Shown one piece after another: positions 26,048 through 35,075 of a stretch of DNA of 62,343 nt (the first letter of the stretch is position 1; each line of letters starts with the position of its first letter). The notes under the pieces were generated by a model. That model saw only the letters and a list, made by a program, of their open reading frames with translations. It searched no databases and had not been told where the DNA came from. The stretch is from Acidimicrobiia bacterium (GTDB lineage Bacteria > Actinomycetota > Acidimicrobiia > Acidimicrobiales > Poriferisodalaceae): positions 1-62,343 of the forward strand of contig JAJDZE010000152.1 of assembly GCA_022824805.1 (NCBI GenBank), read 5' to 3'. The position numbers and the translations under genes are program-made.

Positions 26048-27730
26048 TCAGGCCGGCTCGGCAGATTGCCGTCGAGCCGTGGCCTCCTCGGCGCCCAGGC
26101 GCCCCAGGATGCCCTCGGACACATCCACATGCGTCAGCATCGCAGCCACTGCCCGGTGCCCTGCGGTCTCGGCGATCTGGCGATACATCTCGGTCACGAC
26201 CCGGCGGTAGTCCTCGTGACCTTGAGGCTGTGATCGCAGCTCGATCAGGTGCATGGCCTCACGGGCGTTGAACTGCATGCTGTAGCGCACGCGATACGCC
26301 ATCGACACGGCATAGGCCGCCTCGAGCGTTCCGACGGCCTCTGCGAGCGTGTCGTGCAGCTCGCCCGACAGCTCCATCACCTCGTCGTAGGCCTCTCCCC
26401 CGCCGGCTGCATCCACGAGCGCAGGCACGCAATACCCGTGCTGCGGGCTCAGCGGCTGCCATTCGATGGTGAGCAAGCGATGGCGTTGCAGGTCGCGGAA
26501 GCTGCCGTAGTCGGCGAGAACGTCGAACCGGTAGTCGATGCGCTCCAGCGCCCGGCCCGGCCGGTGGCGCCGGTTGGCCCGCTCGCCGCAGTAGCGCTGC
26601 ACCAGCTCCATGCGCTCGGCCTCGGTCATCTGGGCCACTCGAGCGGCGATCTGCGATTCTCCCAGCGACGTGTACGGGTACAGCATGGCCGCCAGCATCT
26701 TGTCCTCGCCGACGGGATCCCAGTCGCTCAGGAGGACCTCGGGCACCGGGGCCGGTTCCTCCTCGGCGAAGAGGTCCGCAGCGAATTCCGACATCGCAAC
26801 CCGGTTGGCCTCGAGGTAGTCCGACCACACGATGCCCCGGTCGGGCTGGTCCACGCGCCGCAGGAACGACGGGATGACCTTGCGCAGCTCGGTCAGCATC
26901 ATCTGGGCGTAGCTGCGTGCCTCGGGCAGCGGGTGCGCTCGCATGCGCAGCAGGAGCGCTTCGTAGGCCTGCCCGCTGCCGAAGATGCCGACGTTGGACA
27001 GGCTGGCAGCCGGCAGCAGTCCCCTGGAGGCGTCGAATGCCTGTGCCCGGATGGCCCGCCGCCGGGCCAGATCACCGCCCTTGGCGGTGACCGGTGGCAC
27101 AGTGCTGCCGGCGGCGGTGCTGGTCGCCGCGTCGGGATGGTCAGTGAGCCACGCCGTCATGCGGCGGACCATGTCGCCGTAAGCGTCGAACATGCGGTCC
27201 ACGTCGCCGACGAATCGCGTCCCCGCACGCGAGCCCATCACTTCGGGCGGCCGGTGATACCGGTAGCGGCCCTGGACGCGCTCGTCATAGGCGAGGTAGC
27301 GGGTGGACTGCTCGAGGTACGACATCAGCCGCCCTCGTTCGAGGATCTTGGTGAGCAGGTTGGACGCCTGCTCGCACGCCAGGTGCACGGCGCCGAGCTG
27401 CGCCACCGAGTCGTCGCCGTATTCCACGAACACGCGCTGGTACAGCTGCTCGGCGCGGGCGACGCCCACTGTGGCGTCGATGGTCTCGTCGCCGGAGATG
27501 TCGAGGTCGTCCACGAATTCGTCCAGCAGCAGCCGCCGCAGGCTCTTGTGCGTGCGGGAGTAGCGGGCGAACAGCGCTCCCTTCACCACTTCAGGCAGGT
27601 TCACGAGTGCGAAGACGGGCTGGCGCAGGTTCGTCACATAGCGCCGCAGAATGTCCTGCTCGGCAGGCGTGAACGTCTCGTTGGCGTAGTGGATCGCCGG
27701 ATCACCGGCGGGTCGGGTCGGCGGAGACAC
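26048..27730 (-). CDS. Double-domain ThyX-like (FAD-dependent thymidylate synthase family) protein
   Basis: From the GTG at 27730 the protein has 560 residues, over twice the length of a normal ThyX; an ATG at 27820 is also possible. Each half contains a ThyX-like module. The first has RGRLMSYLEQSTRY, which follows the ThyX signature RHRxxSxNExSxRY except for Gly in place of His and Leu in place of Asn. It is preceded by YGDDSVAQLGAVHLACEQAS. The second keeps RHR (LQRHRLLTIEWQPLS) but has lost the Ser-x-Asn-Glu part. Classical ThyX makes dTMP from dUMP with FAD and methylene-THF. Here the signature is split between two modules, so activity could be altered. It lies at the end of the tat-helY transcription unit. 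Confidence 0.75.
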   Translation of the reverse strand: MSPPTRPAGDPAIHYANETFTPAEQDILRRYVTNLRQPVFALVNLPEVVKGALFARYSRTHKSLRRLLLDEFVDDLDISGDETIDATVGVARAEQLYQRVFVEYGDDSVAQLGAVHLACEQASNLLTKILERGRLMSYLEQSTRYLAYDERVQGRYRYHRPPEVMGSRAGTRFVGDVDRMFDAYGDMVRRMTAWLTDHPDAATSTAAGSTVPPVTAKGGDLARRRAIRAQAFDASRGLLPAASLSNVGIFGSGQAYEALLLRMRAHPLPEARSYAQMMLTELRKVIPSFLRRVDQPDRGIVWSDYLEANRVAMSEFAADLFAEEEPAPVPEVLLSDWDPVGEDKMLAAMLYPYTSLGESQIAARVAQMTEAERMELVQRYCGERANRRHRPGRALERIDYRFDVLADYGSFRDLQRHRLLTIEWQPLSPQHGYCVPALVDAAGGGEAYDEVMELSGELHDTLAEAVGTLEAAYAVSMAYRVRYSMQFNAREAMHLIELRSQPQGHEDYRRVVTEMYRQIAETAGHRAVAAMLTHVDVSEGILGRLGAEEATARRQSAEPA

Positions 27731-27797
27731 TGCGCCGATGGTATGGCCCAAGGGCGAGCGGCAAGCGGATGTCGGAAATCGAACGGGCACCGTCAGC

Positions 27798-28427
27798 TCA
27801 GAACACGATCGCTGCGCCATCGGGTCGGATTGCGAGGGTCAGCTCGCGGCATCTGGCGACCCGCTCGCCGTCGAGCCACAGTCCGAGCGGCCGATCGAAC
27901 CGATGCTCCCAGCGCTCGACACGTCGCACGGCGATGGCCGGATGCGGTACGTGAGCACCCGACCTCAGCCGCCGTCGCGCCAGCACTCGTTGGGTTGCGC
28001 TGAGCGTGGGACGATCCAGACCAGTGCTGAGTACGTGCAGCCGTCCGTCGTTGGGATGGGCTGCAGGCGCCAAGCGCCACACTCCGAGCGATTCGGCACT
28101 CATGGCGGCCACGACGGGGCCGCGCCACCACCAGTTGCGTGCAACGGCCCCGATGCACGCCCAGTGCGTCTCGCCGTCGGCCGTCACCTCGATGAGATCG
28201 ATCGGTGCTGCCCGCGCGTGCTCGGAACCCAGACGATCTGCACCGCCTGCCGGTGCGCCCACCACGCGCCACAGGTCGCCGCCGACCACGCCGATCGGCG
28301 TCGCTGGTGAGCCGCCGGTGCGCTGGCAGGTGATCAACCGGCGCAACTCGGCATTGCTGCCGGCGATCGGCGCACCATCTGGCAATGGCGCGGCAGACCC
28401 CCACGGCTCGTTGCGCCGGACGGTCAC
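27798..28427 (-). CDS. Diacylglycerol/lipid-kinase C-terminal-like protein lacking the kinase domain
   Basis: A GTG overlapping the helY stop (GTGA) gives 209 residues. The sequence resembles the C-terminal beta-sandwich of the diacylglycerol kinase/YegS family: IGVVGGDLWRVVGAP, PIDLIEVTADG, AAHPNDGRLHVLS, RSGAHVPHPAIAVRR and a closing LWLDGERVAR. The N-terminal nucleotide-binding domain with its GGDGT motif is absent, so catalysis is not expected unless another protein supplies it. A binding role for lipids or nucleotides is possible. The family match is from pattern memory and is moderately sure. Confidence 0.6.
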   Translation of the reverse strand: MTVRRNEPWGSAAPLPDGAPIAGSNAELRRLITCQRTGGSPATPIGVVGGDLWRVVGAPAGGADRLGSEHARAAPIDLIEVTADGETHWACIGAVARNWWWRGPVVAAMSAESLGVWRLAPAAHPNDGRLHVLSTGLDRPTLSATQRVLARRRLRSGAHVPHPAIAVRRVERWEHRFDRPLGLWLDGERVARCRELTLAIRPDGAAIVF

Positions 28428-30820
28428 GTGAGCCTGCGTGTGCGTGTCACCACCGGCAACGACACGAAGCCGTCTCCGGGTGCCGCGGTGACAGATTCCC
28501 CCATCCGGCCATCGGAAACGCGGGCAGCGGCAGCGACGACACCGCGGTCGAGTGCCGAACAGGCATCGGCTGCGGCGCGCCGTGTGCGTTGCTGGGGAGC
28601 TACGCCTGCGATCCGGTCGACGAGATCGATGAGCTGGCGCATCTGGCGAACGAAATCGCCGCCAGAGGGCATGTGGTCGCCTCCTGCGACGCCGTGCCAC
28701 AGGTCGGTGTATGCCGTCCCGCCAGCCCAGGCATGGGCAACAGCGAAGAACGCTGCGTCGGGCGCGCGCGACGGCACCAGGCTGTGCTGTCGCTCAGCGC
28801 TGTTGATCTGCGACGCCAGCTCGAACATGTGCGCTGCCCGTTCGCGGGAGTCGTTGTCGGGATAGCGGGGCGCAGGCGGCGGCTGGCTGCTGCGATGTTC
28901 GTAGGTCAGCACCGAAACCAGGCCGGCCAGCTGTGCGGGCGCCACACCGTCGAACACGCCGTCGCGCAGGCACAGCACCGTCAGCAGATCGCGTTCATGG
29001 AACACAGACTTCAGGCAGTCGCCGGTGGGGGTCAGCGACCAGCCGTCCGCACAGCCGAAGTTGTTCAGCACCTCGTTGGTGGCGTCAAGCTGGCGGGCCA
29101 GCCCTCCCTTGGCAAGTTTGATCCGATCCTTCAGACGGCTCACACGGGCGCCCACGCGCTCGGCGCGACGCTCCGCATCGACGAGCGCCCGGTCGGTGCG
29201 GCGGTCGGCAGGCCTGCCGCGCCTGTGCCGACCCGAGCCGGGCGACCTCCCGCGTGCCGGTGCATGCGAGCGCGAACGGCCACGGCCGCCCCCCATCGAC
29301 CGCAGCCGTGCACGGGCCTCGCGCAGCGCCTTGCGCTCCGCTTCGAGCTCCGCCGTCCACTGGCCGACCCTGCGATCAGCTCGCCACTGGGCGAACGACC
29401 GCTGCAACAGCTCGACTGCCTCGTCGTGGGTGCGGCTGGCGATGAGGTTGGCGACCATGTTGTAGGTGGGCCGGAACGACGACTCCAGCTCGAATTCACT
29501 GCTCGCGACCAGGCGGGCCGTCTCCTCGTATGCCGTCTGGGGATGCCACAGCGTGTACGCGTAACCGGTCTCGTCTATGCCGCGGCGACCTGCCCGACCG
29601 GTGAGCTGGGTGTACTCGCCTGGCGTCAGCAACGCGAAGCCTTCCCCGCGGAAGCGGCTGAGCTGCTCGATCACCACCGAGCGGGCAGGCATGTTCACGC
29701 CCACCGCCAGGGTCTCCGTAGCGAACACCACCGCCAGCAGCCCGGCCGAGAAACACTCCTCGATGGCCTCCTTGAATGCCGGTATCAGGCCTGCGTGATG
29801 AGCTGCGACACCGGCCGTGAGCTGCTCCAGCCACTCGTCGTAGCCGAGTGCGTCGAGATCGCCTGCTTGGAGATCGGTCGTGTGCGCCGCCGCGATCTGC
29901 CGCACGCGATGCTGCTGGGCGGCATCCAGAAATGCCGCCCCCTCAGCGACGAGTGTCCGGGCGGCGTCGTCGCAGCCCTGGCGGGAAAACACGAAGACGA
30001 TTGCGGGCAGCTTGGCGCCCGCAGCCAGATGCTCGACGATCTCGGTGCGGCGCGGACGCGCTGGCCGCGTACCCGCCCGGCGATGCCGACGCTGGCCGCC
30101 GGACCCAGAACGCGCCCCCTCGACGATCCGTTCGATCTCGGGATTGGGGCGGCCGTCCCGCAGCGTCGGCAGGTCCACCAAGCGGCGGCTGTGTCGCTCG
30201 TAGAGCAGGTACCGATCCTCCAGGGGCACCGGCCGTTGCGAGCACACCACCGCAGTGCAGCCGCCTGCGGTGGCTTCGACCCATGATGCGAGTTCGTGAG
30301 CATTGCTGACCGTGGCCGACAGGCACACCAGTCGCATATGCGGCGGCGTGCCGATGATGACCTCTTCCCAGACCGCTCCCCGGTACGGATCCTGCAGATA
30401 GTGGACCTCATCGAGCACGGCCATGCCGAACTGAGCGATGTGCGGCGAACCCGTGTACATCATGTTGCGAAGCACTTCGGTGGTCATGACCACCACATCG
30501 GCATCGGGGCAGATGACGTTGTCGCCGGTGAGCAGGCCGACCCGTCCGTCTCCCAGCCAGGAGCGCAGCTCGCGCAGCTTCTGGTTCGACAGCGCCTTGG
30601 TCGGCGCGGTATAGGCCGCTCGCATGCCGGCTTCGAGTACCGCCGCGATCCCGTACTCCGCAACGAGGGTCTTGCCCGACGACGTCGGCGCAGCGACCAG
30701 CACCGAGTCGCCCCGATCCAGCGCGGCGAAGGCCTCGGCCTGAAAGCCGTCTGGCGAGATGCTCCGCGCAGCCAGCAGATCCGCGAACAGGGGTGGCACC
30801 CCAGGCCCGTTCGAGTTCAC
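28424..30820 (-). CDS. helY: HelY/Ski2-like DExH-box RNA helicase
   Basis: 798 residues from a GTG overlapping the tatC stop. RecA domain 1 has Walker A APTSSGKT (44-51), DEVH (137-140) and LSAT. Domain 2 has ATETLAVGVNMPARSVVIE and the arginine-finger motif QLTGRAGRRG. The region after about 480 contains an Arg/Gly-rich insertion and then a helical DSHCT-like C-terminal domain. The Ski2/Mtr4-like HelY family is common in actinobacteria and thought to unwind RNA. As in Mycobacterium tuberculosis (pafA-pafB-pafC-tatA-tatC-helY), it follows tatC. Confidence 0.92.
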   Translation of the reverse strand: MNSNGPGVPPLFADLLAARSISPDGFQAEAFAALDRGDSVLVAAPTSSGKTLVAEYGIAAVLEAGMRAAYTAPTKALSNQKLRELRSWLGDGRVGLLTGDNVICPDADVVVMTTEVLRNMMYTGSPHIAQFGMAVLDEVHYLQDPYRGAVWEEVIIGTPPHMRLVCLSATVSNAHELASWVEATAGGCTAVVCSQRPVPLEDRYLLYERHSRRLVDLPTLRDGRPNPEIERIVEGARSGSGGQRRHRRAGTRPARPRRTEIVEHLAAGAKLPAIVFVFSRQGCDDAARTLVAEGAAFLDAAQQHRVRQIAAAHTTDLQAGDLDALGYDEWLEQLTAGVAAHHAGLIPAFKEAIEECFSAGLLAVVFATETLAVGVNMPARSVVIEQLSRFRGEGFALLTPGEYTQLTGRAGRRGIDETGYAYTLWHPQTAYEETARLVASSEFELESSFRPTYNMVANLIASRTHDEAVELLQRSFAQWRADRRVGQWTAELEAERKALREARARLRSMGGGRGRSRSHAPARGRSPGSGRHRRGRPADRRTDRALVDAERRAERVGARVSRLKDRIKLAKGGLARQLDATNEVLNNFGCADGWSLTPTGDCLKSVFHERDLLTVLCLRDGVFDGVAPAQLAGLVSVLTYEHRSSQPPPAPRYPDNDSRERAAHMFELASQINSAERQHSLVPSRAPDAAFFAVAHAWAGGTAYTDLWHGVAGGDHMPSGGDFVRQMRQLIDLVDRIAGVAPQQRTRRAAADACSALDRGVVAAAARVSDGRMGESVTAAPGDGFVSLPVVTRTRRLT

Positions 30821-31662
30821 GGCGTCGGCCCGCCGCGTGCCGCGCGTTGTTCGCTCTGCGTCGGCGTCCTGCGGAATCGGCGCCGAAGCGGGGGTTCGCC
30901 GCTGCGGCGGCGCAGGACGAGGTAACCGACCAGGATCGACAGCTCGTAGAACACGTACAGCGGCACCGACAGCGCCGCGAGCGTGATGGGATCACCCGAC
31001 GGCGTGATGATCGCCGCGCCGGCCACGATGCCCACGATGGCGTAGCGGCGGGCCCGATTCAGCTGCTGCGGCTCGACGATGCCTGCAAGCTGGGCGAAGA
31101 TCAGCACGATCGGGAATTCGAACCCAATGCCGAACGCCAGCATCATGAAGGTCACCAGCCCGAGGTAGGCACCGGGTCCGAGCAGCGGGTCGACGGCATC
31201 GCCGCTGACAGCGATCAGGAAGTCCAGCGCCCGCTCGAAGGTGAAGTACGCCAGGATTGCGCCGCCCGAGAACAGCACGAACCCTGCAATCACGAACGGG
31301 ATCGCCCACCGCTTCTCCCGGCGATCCAGAGCCGGTGTGATGAATCGCCACAGATGCCACAGCAGCACCGGCATGGCCAGCACCACGCCCAGGTAGGCCG
31401 ACACCTTGATGCGGGTGCGGAATCCCTCCAGCGGCGAAGTGATCACCAAGCTGCACGGGCGGCGGATCTGTTGGGCTTCCAGCACATTGCAGTACGGCGG
31501 CAGGAAGATCTCGCGGAGCAGCCAGTCATAGACGATCAGCCCCACGACCATGCCGAGCCCGATGGCCACGATGCTCCAGATGAGCCGGTTCCGCAGCTCG
31601 GCGACGTGATCCCAAAAACCCATCACCGCCGGCCGGGGCCGGCGGCGCCACCGGAGCCTCAC
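30817..31662 (-). CDS. tatC: Sec-independent protein translocase subunit TatC
   Basis: 281 residues with the TatC signature near the start (FWDHVAELRNRLIWS) and six predicted membrane helices. The central FMMLAFGIGFEFPIVL is the conserved fourth-helix region with its Glu. TatC recognises twin-arginine signal peptides in the inner membrane and recruits TatA. The C-terminus has a basic cytoplasmic tail (LRRRSGEPPLRRRFRR). Four-base overlaps with tatA upstream and helY downstream indicate one operon. Confidence 0.95.
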   Translation of the reverse strand: MRLRWRRRPRPAVMGFWDHVAELRNRLIWSIVAIGLGMVVGLIVYDWLLREIFLPPYCNVLEAQQIRRPCSLVITSPLEGFRTRIKVSAYLGVVLAMPVLLWHLWRFITPALDRREKRWAIPFVIAGFVLFSGGAILAYFTFERALDFLIAVSGDAVDPLLGPGAYLGLVTFMMLAFGIGFEFPIVLIFAQLAGIVEPQQLNRARRYAIVGIVAGAAIITPSGDPITLAALSVPLYVFYELSILVGYLVLRRRSGEPPLRRRFRRTPTQSEQRAARGGPTP

Positions 31663-32021
31663 GCAGCGCCGTCTCTGGTCACGTCATCGCCGGCTGGATC
31701 GCCGGCTGCGGCCCCGCGGATCTCGCTGTCGGCGCCCTCCGGTTGTTCCGCTGCTGTGTTCGGCTGCATGGTCTCGGTGCCGGCACCTTCCAGATCAACC
31801 CCCGAATCATCTGCCGCAGCCGGACGGGCAGGCGGCGATGCAGGTTCGACTATCGGCGGCGAGATCGTGGCATCCATTTCCTGGCGAACGGTGGTCGAGA
31901 AGTCGCGCACCTGCCGGAAGGCGCGGCCGATGCCCCGGATAGCACCCGGCAGCCGCTTGGGGCCGAGCACGATGAGAGCTACGAGCACGATGATCAGCAC
32001 CTCGTTGGGCTGCAGGCTCAC
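31659..32021 (-). CDS. tatA: TatA/TatB-type twin-arginine translocase subunit
   Basis: 120 residues. A single N-terminal membrane helix (EVLIIVLVALIVLGPKRLP) is followed by the amphipathic helix GAIRGIGRAFRQVRDF and then a long Pro/Ala/Glu-rich disordered tail. The GPKRLP hinge is typical of the family. The Glu near position 7 of the helix makes a TatB-type assignment possible too. It starts the tatA-tatC-helY operon. Confidence 0.9.
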   Translation of the reverse strand: MSLQPNEVLIIVLVALIVLGPKRLPGAIRGIGRAFRQVRDFSTTVRQEMDATISPPIVEPASPPARPAAADDSGVDLEGAGTETMQPNTAAEQPEGADSEIRGAAAGDPAGDDVTRDGAA

Positions 32022-32106
32022 GGCTCGATGGTAGAACCCCGACCCCGCGCGGCGGTTCTGTGCCGTTCACGCGCAAGCGGACCTGTGCGCGGCGATTGCA
32101 GCCCCA

Positions 32107-32385
32107 TCAAAAGGGCAGCACCCGGCGAGCGGCCCACCGGACGGCCAGGCCGAGTGCCCGCTCGGCAGTGGCCTGGCGCAGCGACGGCACGTCGAGGCTG
32201 TCGATCGCAGCGCGCGCTCGCACAACGTCGGCGCGTACCGCTGCGGCGGCATCTGCGACAGACGCCAAACTCCGCGCCGTCGCCCGCAGCTCCATGGCCA
32301 GCCGTCGGACCACGACGATGCTCACCACGGCGAGCACGCCGAAGGCAACCATGGGCAATAGCCATATCGCCGGCACAAGTGGCAC
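32107..32385 (-). CDS. Small membrane-anchored helical protein
   Basis: 92 residues with one membrane helix (about residues 4-26) and a cytoplasmic Ala/Arg-rich helix probably forming a coiled coil (RATARSLASVADAAAAVRAD). No family is recognised. It lies 85 bp upstream of tatA on the same strand. Its GTG start is only nine bases from the divergent GDPD start, so a later start at the Met codon at 32352 is conceivable. Confidence 0.55.
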   Translation of the reverse strand: MPLVPAIWLLPMVAFGVLAVVSIVVVRRLAMELRATARSLASVADAAAAVRADVVRARAAIDSLDVPSLRQATAERALGLAVRWAARRVLPF

Positions 32386-32394
32386 GATAGAGGT

Positions 32395-33156
32395 GTGCCC
32401 CCTCAGCCGTTGCCGTCACTGCGCACGCCTCCGATCGCGTTCGCGCACCGTGGCGGGCGCGCACATGGCCCCGACAATGCCCTCGACACGTTCGCCCTGG
32501 CCTTGGACATGGGAGCAACCGGCCTCGAGACCGATGTCTGGCTCAGCCAGGACGGTCACGCCATGCTGGACCACGACGGCGTCGCTTGGCACCGGGGCGT
32601 GCGCCGTGCCTTCAGCTCCCTGCAACGGGAGCGCATCGGTGCCGACATTCCCACCCTCGCGGACATGTACCAGACCTGCGGCGCCGACTTCGAGCTATCG
32701 GTCGATCTCAAAGACCCAGCAGCGGCAGACGCGGTGATCTCCGCTGCTCGTGCCGCCGGAGCGGAGGATCGCCTCTGGCTGTGCCATGGCGATTGGGATC
32801 TCTTGGCCGACCTGCGCGGGCGCACGTCTGCCCGGATCGTCGATTCGACTCGGGTGCGGCGCATGAAGGAGGGACCGGAGCGCCGGGCTGCGGCTATGGC
32901 CGATGCAGGCATCGATGCCGTCAACCTCCCCGCCAAGGACTGGACAGGCGGCCTTGCTGCGCTCTTCCACCGATTCGAGCGTCTCTGCTTCGGTTGGGAC
33001 GTGCAGCACATCCGCCTGGCGGCGGCGCTGTGCGGCATGGGCCTCGACGGCCTGTACGGCGATCACGTCGACCGCCTGCTTGCCGGGCTCGAATCATCGA
33101 AGACTCCCGACGCCGCCGTCCCTGCCGGCGACATCTGTGAGACGCAGCCCGCCTGA
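32395..33156 (+). CDS. Glycerophosphodiester phosphodiesterase
   Basis: 253 residues from a GTG. The TIM-barrel GDPD pattern is clear: AHRGGRAHGPDNALDTF, then GATGLETDVWLSQDGHAMLDHDG with the catalytic His and the metal-binding Glu/Asp. The usual PENT motif reads PDNA. Later barrel strands have ELSVDLKD and the closing GLDGLYGDHVDRL. The enzyme hydrolyses glycerophosphodiesters to glycerol 3-phosphate and an alcohol. No signal peptide is seen, so it is probably cytoplasmic. It is the only plus-strand gene inside the Pup/Tat block. Confidence 0.88.
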   Translation: MPPQPLPSLRTPPIAFAHRGGRAHGPDNALDTFALALDMGATGLETDVWLSQDGHAMLDHDGVAWHRGVRRAFSSLQRERIGADIPTLADMYQTCGADFELSVDLKDPAAADAVISAARAAGAEDRLWLCHGDWDLLADLRGRTSARIVDSTRVRRMKEGPERRAAAMADAGIDAVNLPAKDWTGGLAALFHRFERLCFGWDVQHIRLAAALCGMGLDGLYGDHVDRLLAGLESSKTPDAAVPAGDICETQPA

Positions 33157-33178
33157 CCGTGATCGGTGCCGATCACGG
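33157..33178. terminator. Perfect 10-bp stem hairpin between convergent GDPD and lepB
   Basis: CCGTGATCGG and CCGATCACGG are exact inverted copies separated by TG, located directly after the GDPD stop and 11 bases before the end of lepB on the other strand. It probably terminates both convergent transcripts. Confidence 0.65.
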
Positions 33179-33188
33179 CGCTCGAGGT

Positions 33189-33908
33189 CTACAGGCCGCC
33201 GAGCCGCGTGGGCGGCCAGAAACGCGCGAATGCTCTCCCGACGATCTCGCTCTCGGGAATCGCGCCGAACACGCGGCTGTCCTGGCTCGAGCGGCGGTTG
33301 TCGCCCATGACGAACACGTACCCGGCAGGCACCAGCACTGGGCCGAAGTCGCGCGTGTACTCCTCGTTCGACAGGTACTGCTCGTCCACCGGCGACCCGT
33401 CGACGATGAGCCGGCCGTTCGCCGCTTCGACCTGCTGGCCGCCGACGGCCACGACGCGCTTGATGAGCTCAGCGGTCTGCGCAGGCTGCATCGAGGGTGG
33501 GGTTCCGAACACGACGACATCGCCGGGTTCGGGGTCGCCGATGCGGTAGCTGAGCTTGGAGACCAGCAGCCGATCCCCGATCTCGAGCACGGGCTCCATC
33601 GACTCCGACGGGATATAGAACGCCGCTATGAGAAACGTGCGCATCAGCAGCGCGAGCGTCACCGCGGCCAGCAGCACCCATGCCCACGAGAGCAAGCTGC
33701 GCATGCGCCTGCTCATGGCCCGCCGAACGCGCGGCAGCCGACGGCCCAGCGGCCGGTCATCGGAACCATGCCCGTCGACGTGCCCCCGGGCGCCCGCGTC
33801 CGCGGGCTGATCGCTGCTTGGCACGACGTCCTCGCCAGCGGCCGACATGCCTTCGCTCGCGTGATCGGTATCGCGCCCGTCGTCGTCCGGTGAACTGGGG
33901 TTGCTCAT
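33189..33908 (-). CDS. lepB: Signal peptidase I
   Basis: 239 residues from the ATG at 33908, which overlaps the DUF3866 stop. A long charged cytoplasmic N-terminus (about 65 residues) precedes one membrane helix (SWAWVLLAAVTLALLMRTF). The catalytic Ser lies in YIPSESMEPVL and the general-base Lys in LIKRVVAVGG. Box E, VFVMGDNRRSSQDSR, is intact. It cleaves signal peptides of exported proteins outside the membrane. Its location beside tat and proteasome genes links export and protein quality control. Confidence 0.95.
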   Translation of the reverse strand: MSNPSSPDDDGRDTDHASEGMSAAGEDVVPSSDQPADAGARGHVDGHGSDDRPLGRRLPRVRRAMSRRMRSLLSWAWVLLAAVTLALLMRTFLIAAFYIPSESMEPVLEIGDRLLVSKLSYRIGDPEPGDVVVFGTPPSMQPAQTAELIKRVVAVGGQQVEAANGRLIVDGSPVDEQYLSNEEYTRDFGPVLVPAGYVFVMGDNRRSSQDSRVFGAIPESEIVGRAFARFWPPTRLGGL

Positions 33909-35062
33909 GTCGTGGCCGCCAACCATGCCGCCGCAGCCCCCAGCCACTCGCACGCTCGTACATCGCGTTCCAGCGGGCGGCCCATGGAGGTCACGTGCAG
34001 GTCACAGCGGGCAAGCGCTTCGGCAACTCGCAGTGGCGCCTTGCCGACCGCTCGACGCCCCAGCGCCGAGATCCACGCAGCGTCGTCCGCCGCCTCGCCG
34101 GCCACGGGTTCCACCGGAACGGGCACGACAGTCCGGCCCGGCGCCAGCGATGCCATCGCCCGAGAGTGATGGCTCACGCCGCGGTGCCGTGCGCGCACAT
34201 CGACCGACGATGCACGTGCAGCCAGCGCTGTCGCCGCCCCGAGCTTGTCCAGCACGGCCGCGTGGCCGACGAGATCCAGGGCCGAGAAGCCCAGCGGACT
34301 CGCCGTACCGATGTGCCCTGGGCCTGGCGACACCACGATGCGGTCGATGCCCTGTCGCACCAAGACCGTAACGCCAGAGGCGACAGTCACCGCCTCGATC
34401 GGTGCGCCGAATGCCTGCCCGGCGCTTACCGCCGTTGCGATCACCCCTCGCTCAAGGCACGCTGCCGCGAGATCGCTCAGCACAAACGGCAGTGCTCCCC
34501 CGTCGGTCATGACATAGCCCGGCGCTTCGCCCACCGAAGCGCGAACCGTGGCCGCCAGCGCCATGGCATGGCTGTGAAGCGCGCTGAACACCACCCGCAC
34601 TCCGCGCAGCGATGGCGGTGACGGCACCGAGGTTCCGAGGTCGCTGATCTCGGCTAGATGGGCCTCGGCACCATCGAACGCGGCGTCCCCCGAGGTTGGC
34701 GAGATCGCCGCCGGTGAGCCGTCTGCTTCTTCGAATGCTTCGACGGGCAACTGCTCGCCGAGATAACGAGCCTTCATGACCCGGCCCCGCGGCTCTGGTG
34801 TTCCTGCGAACGGCGAAGTGAGATTCGTGTGCACCACATGTGCACCGCCGGTGCCAAGGCCGAGTTCCACTGCCGTTGTGTTCACGAGCAGCTCGTCGCC
34901 GACCCTGATAGGGCCGCACAGCTCCGTGAGCGCGTACGCCTTGCTGCCATCGGACAAGGTCATCCGCGCCAGCCCCGCCCGCACATCACGCACCTCGGTG
35001 GCTCGCAGGCGCGCAAAGCGCGGCATCTGCTGCCTCAGCCAGCTGAGCGCCGGCGCACGCAC
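33905..35062 (-). CDS. DUF3866 family protein
   Basis: 385 residues from a GTG. The pattern VRVVFSALHSHAMALAATVR, YVMTDGGALPFVLSDL, VSAGQAFGAPIEAVTVASG and RHRGVSHHSRAMAS is that of DUF3866, an uncharacterised family that often sits next to pafA in actinobacteria. Conserved His (SHH, ALHSH) and Asp residues hint at a metal or phosphate site. It starts 13 bp after pafA, with lepB overlapping its end, so it is in the Pup operon but has no known role in it. Confidence 0.8.
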   Translation of the reverse strand: MRAPALSWLRQQMPRFARLRATEVRDVRAGLARMTLSDGSKAYALTELCGPIRVGDELLVNTTAVELGLGTGGAHVVHTNLTSPFAGTPEPRGRVMKARYLGEQLPVEAFEEADGSPAAISPTSGDAAFDGAEAHLAEISDLGTSVPSPPSLRGVRVVFSALHSHAMALAATVRASVGEAPGYVMTDGGALPFVLSDLAAACLERGVIATAVSAGQAFGAPIEAVTVASGVTVLVRQGIDRIVVSPGPGHIGTASPLGFSALDLVGHAAVLDKLGAATALAARASSVDVRARHRGVSHHSRAMASLAPGRTVVPVPVEPVAGEAADDAAWISALGRRAVGKAPLRVAEALARCDLHVTSMGRPLERDVRACEWLGAAAAWLAATT

Positions 35063-35075
35063 AACACGGTGTGCA

